From Sulfurimonadaceae bacterium (GTDB lineage: Bacteria > Campylobacterota > Campylobacteria > Campylobacterales > Sulfurimonadaceae): a DNA stretch of 8,925 nucleotides. The position numbers and the translations under genes are program-made. The stretch is taken from NCBI GenBank assembly GCA_026193155.1, contig JAPHSI010000097.1, forward strand, positions 1 through 8,925. The letters are read 5' to 3'. Shown here one piece after another: positions 1 through 7,031 of this stretch. The notes under the pieces are model-generated. The model did not search any database, was not told where the DNA came from, and was given only the letters and a program-made list of their open reading frames with translations. The first letter of the stretch is position 1; every line of letters begins with the position of its first letter.

Positions 1-719
1 CGAAGTGACTTTGACTCTTCAGTGAATGAATCAGAACTCATAACAGCACCACCAAGACCGTCACGTCCCGTTTTAGCACCAACATACATTACAGAGTTTC
101 CGATACCATCTGCACGACCGTAAAAAATCTCATCAGATTTTGCGATTCCAAGGTTAAATGCGTTTACTAAGATATTTCCGTTATAACACTCGTCAAAACT
201 TACTTCACCACCGATAGTAGGTACACCCATACAGTTACCGTAACCACCGATACCCTCAGTTACACCACGTACCAAATAACGCTGATGTGCAGAGATTTTA
301 TCATCATTCATAACATTACCAAAACGAAGTGAATTTAACGATGCAACAGGACGTGCACCCATCGTAAATACATCACGCATGATTCCACCAACACCAGTAG
401 CTGCACCTTGGTAAGGTTCAATAAAACTCGGATGATTATGTGACTCCATTTTAAACACAGCTGCATAACCATCACCAATGTCAATTACACCTGCATTTTC
501 ACCTGGACCTTGAATAACCCACGGTGCTTTAGTTGGAAAGCCTTTTAGGTGAACAGTTGATGATTTATAAGAACAATGTTCACTCCACATAGCTGAAAAA
601 ATACCAAGCTCAACTAGATTAGGTTCGCGTTTTAAAATCTCTTTTATATGCTTATAATCGTCTTGGCTTAACTTATGATTTGCTAATTGTGTATCTATAT
701 CTGGTAATTGCTGGCTCAC
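1..719 (-). CDS. purL: Phosphoribosylformylglycinamidine synthase subunit PurL, N-terminal part (runs off left edge)
   Basis: PurL converts FGAR, ATP and ammonia (from glutamine via PurQ, with PurS) to FGAM in cytoplasmic de novo purine synthesis. The 239 visible codons read as the start of the small-form PurL (about 740 aa in the family): WSEHCSYKSS at about 45-54 with the conserved His, GPGENAGVIDIG at about 71-82 for nucleotide binding, MESHNHPSFIEPYQGAATG at about 91-109, and RDVFTMGARPVASLNS at about 115-130. The reading frame is open to the window edge, so the C-terminal two thirds lie outside. I chose GTG at 719-717 because an in-frame TAA lies a short way upstream, there is no ATG between, and an AGGA sits 8 nt before it. 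A TATAAT on the same strand lies about 35 nt upstream. It is transcribed in the same direction as the Gre-family gene but appears to have its own promoter. Family assignment is very secure; the GTG start is likely. Confidence 0.96.
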   Translation of the reverse strand, partial: MSQQLPDIDTQLANHKLSQDDYKHIKEILKREPNLVELGIFSAMWSEHCSYKSSTVHLKGFPTKAPWVIQGPGENAGVIDIGDGYAAVFKMESHNHPSFIEPYQGAATGVGGIMRDVFTMGARPVASLNSLRFGNVMNDDKISAHQRYLVRGVTEGIGGYGNCMGVPTIGGEVSFDECYNGNILVNAFNLGIAKSDEIFYGRADGIGNSVMYVGAKTGRDGLGGAVMSSDSFTEESKSL

Positions 720-753
720 TATAGGAATCCTAAAATTTGGTTTTTAAATGCGG

Positions 754-759
754 ATTATA
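754..759 (-). promoter_or_regulatory. purL: Probable -10 box of the purL promoter
   Basis: The minus strand reads GGGTATAATCC here, a perfect TATAAT placed about 35 nt before the purL GTG, giving a leader of roughly 28 nt. The upstream DNA is AT-rich with no clear -35 hexamer, as is usual for sigma-70 promoters in Campylobacterota. A 6-bp dyad (CTAATA at 762-767, TATTAG at 781-786) covers the -35 region and could be an operator, but it is short and could be chance. This is the only gap between purL and the Gre-family gene (721-799), and I see no convincing terminator in it. Confidence 0.6.
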
Positions 760-799
760 CCCTAATAGTTATAAATTAAATATTAGAACAATGCTTTAT

Positions 800-1324
800 T
801 TAATGAAATAAGAAGTCTTTTTCATCTCTAATATTTTTCTTTAAAGAAAATATATTTTTATAAAATATTTCCTCTATTTCATACTCTTTTGTAGTATTTG
901 GGAGTTTTATTTTAAACTCATCACCCTCTTGGCGACCAAGCATAGCACGAGCAAGCGGTGAATGAATAGAAATAAGTCCATTTTCAGGTTCAGCTTCTAA
1001 AACTCCACAAATCGTATATAACTCTTCTTCGCCGTTAAAAAGTTCTGTAACTCTTATGCTACTTCCAAATCTTACTTTGTTATGAGGTTCTAAAGATGGG
1101 TCTATTATTTGTGCTTTTTCAATCATAGAGTTTAAATAAAAAAGTCTTTTATCTATAAAACGAAGTTTCTCTTTTGCGGCATGATATTCGGCATTTTCAC
1201 TTCTATCACCTTGATCTGCCGCTATCTTTTTTTCATGTGCTACCGTGGGTTTATGAACCTCTAACAAAAACTTAAATTCTTTTGTTAAAAGATCATACCC
1301 CTCTATACTGATAGGCTCTTTTAT
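800..1324 (-). CDS. GreA/GreB-family transcript cleavage (elongation) factor
   Basis: Gre factors enter the RNA polymerase secondary channel and stimulate cleavage of backtracked transcripts. The N-terminal coiled coil carries GDRSENAEYHAAKE, the family signature with the acidic tip residues. The C-terminal FKBP-like domain carries PLARAMLGRQEGDEFKIKLP. The first ATG/GTG/TTG-type codon is TTG at 1267, but the frame stays open upstream and encodes EPISIEGYDLLTKEFKFL, which matches the usual start of the Gre coiled coil. An in-frame TGA at 1330-1328 limits the extension. The best start is therefore ATA at 1324-1322, overlapping the TAA of the upstream gene, with AGGA 8 nt before it (1336-1333), the same spacing as at purL. 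This gives about 174 aa, slightly long because of a C-terminal tail; family members are about 160. The overlap suggests translational coupling. A separate canonical greA may exist elsewhere, so I give no symbol. The family is secure; the start is not. Confidence 0.88.
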   Translation of the reverse strand: MKEPISIEGYDLLTKEFKFLLEVHKPTVAHEKKIAADQGDRSENAEYHAAKEKLRFIDKRLFYLNSMIEKAQIIDPSLEPHNKVRFGSSIRVTELFNGEEELYTICGVLEAEPENGLISIHSPLARAMLGRQEGDEFKIKLPNTTKEYEIEEIFYKNIFSLKKNIRDEKDFLFH

Positions 1325-1653
1325 TTTTCAAATCCTAGAATATAATATGTCTCTTTATTGTCTAGTTTATTCACTTTTACTTTAAACTTATCACTGAAAT
1401 GTTTAATTTTTTCATGTGCTTCCTCAGCCAACTCTTCTGAATTCGCATCAATTTTTACTTTAAAATAATCTTCTGAGTTTGATAAAGCTACAAATGAACC
1501 GTCAACTCTTAAATGGTCATGTAAGTCCATAATATGCTTTTGTATTTTTTGATACCCGCTTGTATTTTCCTCTATTCTTTGCAGTTGACTTAACAAAGCC
1601 TCATTGGGTACATAACCTAGTTGTTTTAACATTGCATCTCTTTCTAGCTGCAT
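1321..1653 (-). CDS. Small uncharacterised protein co-transcribed with the Gre-family factor
   Basis: I do not recognise a named family. The 110-aa product is soluble and charged, with no signal peptide or membrane segment. The first half (about 1-48) is predicted to be helical and includes RIEENTSGYQKIQKHIMDLHDHLR. The second half (about 52-108) alternates strand-like and helical stretches (FVALSNSEDYFKVKIDA, then an acidic helix, then FKVKVNKL and TYYILGF), suggesting a small alpha/beta fold. ATG at 1653-1651 is preceded by AAGGA 5 nt upstream, a good ribosome binding site. A second ATG lies seven codons in. Its TAA overlaps the apparent start of the Gre gene, so the two form one unit and are probably translated together. 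A role linked to transcription is guilt by association only. Confidence 0.8.
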   Translation of the reverse strand: MQLERDAMLKQLGYVPNEALLSQLQRIEENTSGYQKIQKHIMDLHDHLRVDGSFVALSNSEDYFKVKIDANSEELAEEAHEKIKHFSDKFKVKVNKLDNKETYYILGFEK

Positions 1654-1687
1654 CTAAGTCCTTTATTCTTTTTTTTTCAATTAAAAA

Positions 1688-1693
1688 ATCATA
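1688..1693 (-). promoter_or_regulatory. Weak candidate -10 box for the 110-aa protein/Gre operon
   Basis: The minus strand reads TATGAT here, about 35 nt before the ATG at 1653, in very AT-rich DNA without a matching -35. It is the best candidate in the 118-bp divergent intergenic region, but a one-mismatch hexamer in such DNA is weak evidence. Confidence 0.3.
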
Positions 1694-1736
1694 ACAACTT
1701 TTTGTAAACATTCAGTATTAATTTATTTGCATATAC

Positions 1737-1742
1737 TATAAT
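1737..1742 (+). promoter_or_regulatory. Probable -10 box for the HDOD-rnr-holA run
   Basis: A perfect TATAAT lies 29 nt before the HDOD gene ATG, with AGAGGA just before the start codon as ribosome binding site. A TATACT at 1732-1737 is an overlapping alternative. The hexamer lies between the arms of a short dyad (ATATAC at 1731-1736, GTATAT at 1746-1751), which could be a repressor site over the -10 region. No -35 is evident. Confidence 0.55.
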
Positions 1743-1771
1743 TACGTATATAACTCATAAAAGAGGATTAG

Positions 1772-2575
1772 ATGACTGAAGAGATTTTAAAGAAAATTAA
1801 ACAACTTCCACCACTACCTGAATCCGCTATGCAAATAGAGGCAGTTTATCAAGACCCGAATTCTAGTTTTAACGATATGGTTAAAATACTAGAAAAAGAT
1901 CCATTACTAACAGCAGATATTTTAAAAGCTGCCAACTCGCCTCTATATGGTTTCTCCCGTGAAATCAACGCTATTAGTCAGGCTGTCGGGCTATTTGGGA
2001 TGGGTACTGTACGTGGATTTGCACTGGCAAGTATAATCAAAAAAAGTTTTAGCTTAGACCTTTCTACTTACGGTATTTCAAATGAAATGTTTTCCGAATT
2101 ATCAAAAAGACAACATGCTCTTGTAACGGCATGGTGCATGAGAAAAGAAAACAAATTGATGGGCATTCTATCACCTGCAGCATTTTTAGTTGAGATAGGA
2201 AAAGTTATCATAGCTCAACAAATAATGACAGAAGGAAAAGAAGTTGAATTCAGAGATGCACTTAAAGAGCTTCAAGATGTTGAAGCAGCTGAAGAAAAAG
2301 TAATTGGTGCGAATACTCCTGAAGTTAGTTCAACAATCTTTAAACTTTGGAAGTTTGAAGATGGACTTGTTAATGTTATAGGTAATTGTCAAAACCCTGA
2401 TAAAGCTGACGCAGAAGACAAGAAAGCAGCTCAGATACTACAAGTAGTTCGTATAGCAATACCTATAAACGGTGTCGCAACTGATGAAAGTATTACAGCT
2501 GCAAAAAATCTTGTTGCTAAATACAGTTTAGATATGGAAAGCTTTGAAACAGCTCTTGAGAGCGCTACAACGTAA
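1772..2575 (+). CDS. HDOD-domain protein (catalytically inactive HD relative)
   Basis: HDOD proteins share the HD-phosphohydrolase fold but have lost the metal-binding residues; characterised members act as signalling or protein-interaction modules in chemotaxis, motility, stress or c-di-GMP circuits. The 267-aa product is essentially one HDOD domain: LPPLPE at 12-17, ILEKDPLLTADILKAANSP at 39-57 (the typical block ending in NSPLYG), INAISQAVGLFGMGTVRGF at 65-83, and the C-terminal part VIGANTPEVSSTIFKLWKF at about 177-195. Where an active enzyme would have an HD pair, this protein has VEIGK (140-144), consistent with no phosphodiesterase activity. There is no output domain, signal peptide or membrane segment. 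ATG at 1772 has AGAGGA upstream. The stop lies 5 bp before the rnr start, so the genes are probably co-transcribed. The partner and signal are not visible in the sequence. Confidence 0.92.
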   Translation: MTEEILKKIKQLPPLPESAMQIEAVYQDPNSSFNDMVKILEKDPLLTADILKAANSPLYGFSREINAISQAVGLFGMGTVRGFALASIIKKSFSLDLSTYGISNEMFSELSKRQHALVTAWCMRKENKLMGILSPAAFLVEIGKVIIAQQIMTEGKEVEFRDALKELQDVEAAEEKVIGANTPEVSSTIFKLWKFEDGLVNVIGNCQNPDKADAEDKKAAQILQVVRIAIPINGVATDESITAAKNLVAKYSLDMESFETALESATT

Positions 2576-2580
2576 CTAAC

Positions 2581-4512
2581 TTGAAATCTTTACTTATAAG
2601 ACTCACTCATGGACTGAGTGAGTTAGATATCACACAAGATGAACTTAAAATTGTCGAAGACTTTTTAAGTAAAAAGTACGTTACAAAAAAAGACAAAACT
2701 TACAAATTTCACTCAAAATATCGTGCCGGAACTCTAGAACTTACACAAGGTTCTACTGCATACCTAACTGTAATCGGTGAACAAACATATGATTTGTTTA
2801 TTGAAGACGTGATGAATGCAAGAGAGGGTGATTTGGTAATTGCTCAAAGGATTTTGGGAAAACGCGGAAAACCAAATGGAAAAATAGTTGAAATAGTTGG
2901 ACGTGCCGAGAGTTACAGTGTTGCATATATACTACAAAAAGATTCAAAAAAATCATTGGTAGATTTAAAAACGGAACATCCATCAGGAGTTGAACTCACT
3001 AGAGAAGAGTTAGATTCTTTTGAGGTTGGAGAAGTATTTAAAATAAACAACCAAGACGGTACTATTATGGAATCTCTTGGAAATATAAACGACCCTCTTG
3101 TAGATGAGAAAATCGTACTCGCCCAGTTTAACAAACACGATGAATTTGATGAAGAAGTTTTAAAGATAGCAAAATCATTTGAAGAGGTAGATGCAAGTTA
3201 CTACCCCGATAGAAAAGATTTAAGAGATTTTACGTTCTGTACCATTGACCCAGTAACAGCAAAGGACTTTGACGATGCTATCTACTGGGATGATGAAAAC
3301 ACTACCCTATATGTAGCTATTGCTGATGTTAGTGAGTATGTCAAACCATTTGGAGCTTTAGACAATGAGGCAATATATAGAAGTTTTTCCATCTATTTAC
3401 CACATCGCTCTATTCCAATGCTACCACGACAACTAAGTGAGACACTATGTTCACTTCAACCTCATGTCGATAGACTCTCTTATGTATTTGAGATGCAATT
3501 AGACTTGGAGAGCTTAGAAGTTATAAAATCTGATGTATATGAAGCAATCATACACTCTGACAGACGTTTTAACTATGAAGAGATAGATGCGTTCTTTGAA
3601 GGTAAACTTGAAGCCAAAAACGATAAAGAAAAAGAGATTTTTGAGTGGATTACCAAACTCAGAGATGTAACGGATGAGCTTAAACGCGAACGTTTAAAAT
3701 ACGGTTATGATTTTCGCTCAACCGAGATTGAGATGCAAATTGATGACAAAGGTTTTATTGTATCAACTGAACACGCTCATGAGACACCTTCTCATTCACT
3801 TATAGAAGACTGTATGCTTTTGGCAAACAAAGCAGCTGCATCTATGTTTGATAGAGGAATCTTTCGTATACATGAGAGTCCAAGCCAAAGTAAACTTCAA
3901 AAACTTTATCAGGAATTAGCCGGAGTAGGAATATTTGTAGAGGTAAAAGAATCTACAAAAGAGACTATTGAAGGGATAAGAGACCAAGCTTCGGTAATGG
4001 AACTTGAAGCGGAAGTCGACACACTGATTATACGCTCACAGATGCAAGCTAAATACTCACCTATCAACCTTGGTCACTTTGGACTTGGTTTTGATGCTTA
4101 TACCCATTTTACCTCGCCTATTAGAAGATACTCGGATCTTATAGTGCATAGACTACTAAAAGCAATAAAACGCGGAGATACAGAGGAAGGCTCATACGTT
4201 CTTAGAAATATAGAATCTTTAGCTGTTACTATAAGTCAAAAAGAGCGTGAAGCAAGTACTATAGAGATAGACTTTATGGATAGAAAATATGCAAGATGGG
4301 CAAATGAACGTATAGGGAATGTATACTCGGCACGTATTAGCGGAACCGATCCTGAGTTAAAAGCAGATTTACATGATGAGATAATCGGTGCTAAACTTCT
4401 TATAACTTCAAGTGAGAACGTACCGTTATTTAGCGATGTGAAAGTTAAAATAGATAAAGTCGACATTGCCAAAGCAAAAATATATGTCTCAATAGTGGGT
4501 GAAGATGTATAA
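2581..4512 (+). CDS. rnr: Ribonuclease R (RNB-family 3'-5' exoribonuclease)
   Basis: RNase R degrades RNA processively from the 3' end, including structured RNA, in mRNA turnover and RNA quality control. The 643-aa product has N-terminal cold-shock-like RNA-binding regions (about 40-165), then the RNB catalytic domain (about 205-530) with DPVTAKDFDDAIYW, whose D223, D229, D231 and D232 match the metal-binding aspartates of RNase II/R. YTHFTSPIRRYSDLIVHR at 507-524 is the second signature. A short S1-like region (about 575-640) follows. It lacks the N-terminal helix-turn-helix extension and Lys-rich tail of the 813-aa E. coli enzyme, as expected for Campylobacterota. TTG at 2581 is the first usable start after an in-frame TGA at 2557-2559; no good Shine-Dalgarno precedes it, so coupling to the HDOD gene is likely. 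The gene overlaps holA by 8 bp. A perfect hairpin lies at 2601-2623, just after the start. Confidence 0.95.
   Translation: MKSLLIRLTHGLSELDITQDELKIVEDFLSKKYVTKKDKTYKFHSKYRAGTLELTQGSTAYLTVIGEQTYDLFIEDVMNAREGDLVIAQRILGKRGKPNGKIVEIVGRAESYSVAYILQKDSKKSLVDLKTEHPSGVELTREELDSFEVGEVFKINNQDGTIMESLGNINDPLVDEKIVLAQFNKHDEFDEEVLKIAKSFEEVDASYYPDRKDLRDFTFCTIDPVTAKDFDDAIYWDDENTTLYVAIADVSEYVKPFGALDNEAIYRSFSIYLPHRSIPMLPRQLSETLCSLQPHVDRLSYVFEMQLDLESLEVIKSDVYEAIIHSDRRFNYEEIDAFFEGKLEAKNDKEKEIFEWITKLRDVTDELKRERLKYGYDFRSTEIEMQIDDKGFIVSTEHAHETPSHSLIEDCMLLANKAAASMFDRGIFRIHESPSQSKLQKLYQELAGVGIFVEVKESTKETIEGIRDQASVMELEAEVDTLIIRSQMQAKYSPINLGHFGLGFDAYTHFTSPIRRYSDLIVHRLLKAIKRGDTEEGSYVLRNIESLAVTISQKEREASTIEIDFMDRKYARWANERIGNVYSARISGTDPELKADLHDEIIGAKLLITSSENVPLFSDVKVKIDKVDIAKAKIYVSIVGEDV
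2601..2623 (+). promoter_or_regulatory. rnr: Perfect 9-bp stem-loop inside the rnr start region
   Basis: ACTCACTCA (2601-2609) and TGAGTGAGT (2615-2623) are exact inverted complements separated by TGGAC. The stem is 9 bp with a 5-nt loop, starting 20 nt after the TTG start codon. It lies within codons 7-15 of rnr and within the footprint of an initiating ribosome or just beyond it. There is no U-tract, so it is not a terminator. The structure is directly seen; a role in translation or autoregulation is inference. Confidence 0.45.
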
Positions 4513-5470
4513 AGCTGAGTTTGACAAGCATATACAAAACAACACTTTGTCAAACAGTTTCGTACTCTTTGGCGAAAGTATTTTCTTAATTGACCATTAC
4601 ACAAAACTACTCTCAAATGTTGAAGATGCATCTGTCCTAAAATACTATCATGACGAGTATGATTTTAACTCTGCAAAAGCTCATCTATCTCAAGCTTCTC
4701 TTTTTGGAGACAGGAATGTCTTAGTTATAAAAAGTGAAAAAAAGGTTCCAAAAAAAGAGTTAGAAACATTAGTAGATTACTGTGAAAAAAATCCAGATAA
4801 TATATTTATTTATTCTTACATGGGAGATGACAATAAAGCTTATGCCAAAGGTTTTTCAAAAAAATCAACAATGGCTGTAAGATTTTTTCATCCAAAACAC
4901 ACAGAAGCCGTAAATATAATATCTCAAATAGCAAAACAAAAAAATGTAAATATAGACAACTACTCAATAACCCACTTGTTAAACATACATAATTCAAACA
5001 TCTCACTTGCCGCAAATGAGATAGATAAATTTATTGTTTTTGACTCTGCGATAACTACTAAAGATATAGACTCGCTTGTATATGGACTCGGCGAAGTTAA
5101 CGTAGATGAGCTTATAAAAAAAGTAATCAATAAAAAAGAATTTAAAGATGATATTAAAAATTTAACTGAACATGGTGAAGATGAGATAAGGATTTTAACT
5201 CAAATAACAGCATACATAACGCAGTTGTATATGTTTAACATCTACATACGTGTAAACGGCGCACCGAATGCTTTAGAGATTTTAGGCTACCCTGCTCCGG
5301 CTTTTGTAGTCAAAGAAAAAGCAGAGTTATCACTAAAGTTTAAACCAAATAACTACTATAAACTCCATGAACTACTGCTAGATGCTGAACTTAAAATGAA
5401 AAGTGCAAAAGGGGTCGATAAAAATACTATTTTATTATCTACTCTCATTCGTTTTCAAAATCTATTATAA
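4505..5470 (+). CDS. holA: DNA polymerase III delta subunit (clamp-loader wrench)
   Basis: HolA (delta) is the clamp-loader subunit that opens the beta sliding clamp in the replisome. This product of about 321 aa has the epsilon-type delta layout: an N-terminal region with SNSFVLFGESIFLIDHYTK (about 15-33), DRNVLVIKSEKKVPKKELE (second strand and helix of the AAA-like fold), NISLAANEIDKFIVF (the LxxELxK-like segment typical of delta), a middle domain with DELIKKVINKKEFKDDIKNL, and a C-terminal helical collar ending ELKMKSAKGVDKNTILLSTL, which resembles the usual delta ending. It has no P-loop, as expected. I prefer ATG at 4505 (overlapping rnr by 8 bp) to GTG at 4499, because MYKAEFDKHI is a natural start and the overlap implies translational coupling. 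The family is divergent in sequence, so the gene order rnr-holA, which I recall from other Campylobacterota, adds weight. Confidence 0.88.
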   Translation: MYKAEFDKHIQNNTLSNSFVLFGESIFLIDHYTKLLSNVEDASVLKYYHDEYDFNSAKAHLSQASLFGDRNVLVIKSEKKVPKKELETLVDYCEKNPDNIFIYSYMGDDNKAYAKGFSKKSTMAVRFFHPKHTEAVNIISQIAKQKNVNIDNYSITHLLNIHNSNISLAANEIDKFIVFDSAITTKDIDSLVYGLGEVNVDELIKKVINKKEFKDDIKNLTEHGEDEIRILTQITAYITQLYMFNIYIRVNGAPNALEILGYPAPAFVVKEKAELSLKFKPNNYYKLHELLLDAELKMKSAKGVDKNTILLSTLIRFQNLL

Positions 5471-5492
5471 AACTATTTTTCATTTTAAATGA

Positions 5493-5501
5493 TGATATAA
5501 T
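5493..5501 (+). promoter_or_regulatory. Extended -10 promoter of the diguanylate cyclase gene
   Basis: TGATATAAT is an exact extended -10 motif (TGn followed by TATAAT) in the 68-bp gap after holA, preceded by T-rich DNA (5474-5486). Transcription would begin near 5508, giving a leader of about 30 nt with AGGA 6 nt before the GTG start at 5539. The cyclase can therefore be expressed separately from the rnr-holA run. No terminator was seen between holA and this promoter. Confidence 0.6.
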
Positions 5502-5538
5502 ACATCAAGAATGGATAAGTTACCCCGTAGGATGTATT

Positions 5539-7026
5539 GTGCAAAACTATAAAAATATTAAATGGAAATATCTTTCATTATTGTTTGTTTTATTTGCTAT
5601 TATATTTAGTGGTAGATTTTATTTTGACTATATTCATCACCAAGACATGTTATCAGAAAAAACTCTTGAACTTGAAAAAGATATAAAAAATAGATTCTTA
5701 TTTGCGGAACAATCTCTAGTTGATAAATATACACTTCTAAATCTCAATATAACACAAAATACAAAGATATCAGAGCTATTTGAGCAAAAAGACAGAATAG
5801 GACTATATGAATCTTTAAAAAGCAGTTATGAATCTTTTAAGCGTTTAGATAAGTACTTATATGTAATGCATCTTTTTGATACAAAAAACGTAACTGTTTT
5901 GAGAATGCATAAACCAGATTCATATAATGATGACTTGACAATCAAAAGACCTATCGTTGCAAAGGTAAACAATAGCGTAAAAGCTCAAAATGCCTTTGAA
6001 GTGGGAAAAAATGGTATCGTATACAGAATCACTTCACCATATATAGTTAATAATAAACATATTGGTGTTTTGGAATTTGGAATTTATCTAAATTACTTTG
6101 CAGATTTAATAGATAATGAATATGACATAGAATCTGAAATACTTGTTAAAAACAAATATTTAAAAACCTTAAGTGAAAAAAAGAATTTTCAAAAAATAGA
6201 TGAATATTCTATAATATCCCAAAGCGATTTTTTTAAAAAATTATCAGATAAAATAGATATATCAAAAAACAGGCAAATTATTCAAGATGGAAAAAAGTAT
6301 TACATATTACTTACAAACCTAAACTTAAATAACTATATAAATCAAGATATAGCAAAAATTGTAGTTGCTAAAGATATAACAAAATATATAGAAAACAACA
6401 ACCATTCTATGTTGCTTGTAAATTTTATGACACTTACTATATTCTTATTTATATCTATACTTTTATATGTGATTTTCACAATATATGTAGATGATTTAAA
6501 TAAGAGCATAAGACTAATGAACCTGCTTGAAAAAAAATCTGAGTATTTAGAAAAAAGAGCGAACAGAGATAACCTTACAAAAACGTTTAATAAAACATAT
6601 ATGAATAAGTACTTGAAAAACTTCTTAGAACAAAAAAGGGATGGGATTATCTTGTTTTTAGATATAGACCATTTTAAAGAGTGTAACGATACTCATGGGC
6701 ATCTGGTAGGAGATGAAATATTAGTAGAGTTAGCTAAAACAATCCAAAGATATTTAAGAAATGAAGATTTATTTGTTAGATGGGGTGGAGAAGAGTTTAT
6801 AATCTTATTTGAAAATATAGCTAAAGATATTGCGATTAAAAAAGCAGAAAAATTAAGAAAAATCATAGAAGATGCAAAACTTGTAAATGACATCTCTACA
6901 ACTATATCTATAGGTATGACTAAAATAAAAAAAGATGATGATATAAACTCACTCGTAAAAAGAGCTGATACTTTACTATACCGTGCTAAAAGAGATGGAA
7001 GAAACAGAGTTGTTTATGAAATGTAA
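5539..7026 (+). CDS. Membrane-bound diguanylate cyclase with dCache-like periplasmic sensor
   Basis: The protein is predicted to make c-di-GMP from two GTP in response to a periplasmic ligand. In the 495-aa product, membrane segment 1 is at about 10-30 and the periplasmic part at about 31-288. VTVLRMHKPDSYNDDL (118-133) and the G-x-x-YR-x-x-SP segment at 159-167 resemble dCache_3-type domains. Membrane segment 2 is at about 291-316, a short coiled-coil linker follows to about 340, and the GGDEF domain covers about 341-495. The active site is GGEEF (416-420) with LDIDHFKECND (374-384) and D392. The product-inhibition site RNED (R407, D410) is at the PleD-type spacing, so it should be an active, feedback-inhibited cyclase. 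There is no EAL or HD-GYP domain. GTG at 5539 has AGGA 6 nt upstream; an ATG at 5532 is out of frame. The gene looks more AT-rich than its neighbours and has its own promoter, so it may be an insertion next to holA. Confidence 0.94.
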   Translation: MQNYKNIKWKYLSLLFVLFAIIFSGRFYFDYIHHQDMLSEKTLELEKDIKNRFLFAEQSLVDKYTLLNLNITQNTKISELFEQKDRIGLYESLKSSYESFKRLDKYLYVMHLFDTKNVTVLRMHKPDSYNDDLTIKRPIVAKVNNSVKAQNAFEVGKNGIVYRITSPYIVNNKHIGVLEFGIYLNYFADLIDNEYDIESEILVKNKYLKTLSEKKNFQKIDEYSIISQSDFFKKLSDKIDISKNRQIIQDGKKYYILLTNLNLNNYINQDIAKIVVAKDITKYIENNNHSMLLVNFMTLTIFLFISILLYVIFTIYVDDLNKSIRLMNLLEKKSEYLEKRANRDNLTKTFNKTYMNKYLKNFLEQKRDGIILFLDIDHFKECNDTHGHLVGDEILVELAKTIQRYLRNEDLFVRWGGEEFIILFENIAKDIAIKKAEKLRKIIEDAKLVNDISTTISIGMTKIKKDDDINSLVKRADTLLYRAKRDGRNRVVYEM

Positions 7027-7031
7027 TGTGT

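Noticed and set aside
1280..1300. GAGGGG followed by ATG on the minus strand inside the Gre extension
   Set aside because: It looks like a ribosome binding site and start, but the ATG is out of the Gre frame and meets TAA after three codons.
2798..3134. Two overlapping minus-strand open frames inside rnr
   Set aside because: They lie antisense to a strongly conserved catalytic gene, have no ribosome binding site or domain pattern, and read as shadow frames.
4499..4504. GTG at 4499 as the holA start
   Set aside because: ATG at 4505 is in the same frame two codons later, is the stronger start codon and gives a more natural delta N-terminus.
4236..4631. 131-aa minus-strand open frame across the rnr/holA junction
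   Set aside because: It is antisense to two well-supported coupled genes, and its composition matches a shadow of them.
4806..5015. 69-aa minus-strand open frame inside holA
   Set aside because: It is Leu- and Cys-rich, as expected when an A-rich gene is read on the wrong strand, with no independent support.
5532..5538. ATG at 5532 as the cyclase start
   Set aside because: It is out of frame with the cyclase; the in-frame GTG at 5539 has AGGA at good spacing.
6693..6893. 66-aa minus-strand open frame inside the GGDEF domain
   Set aside because: It lies opposite the active-site region of the cyclase and has no start signals.
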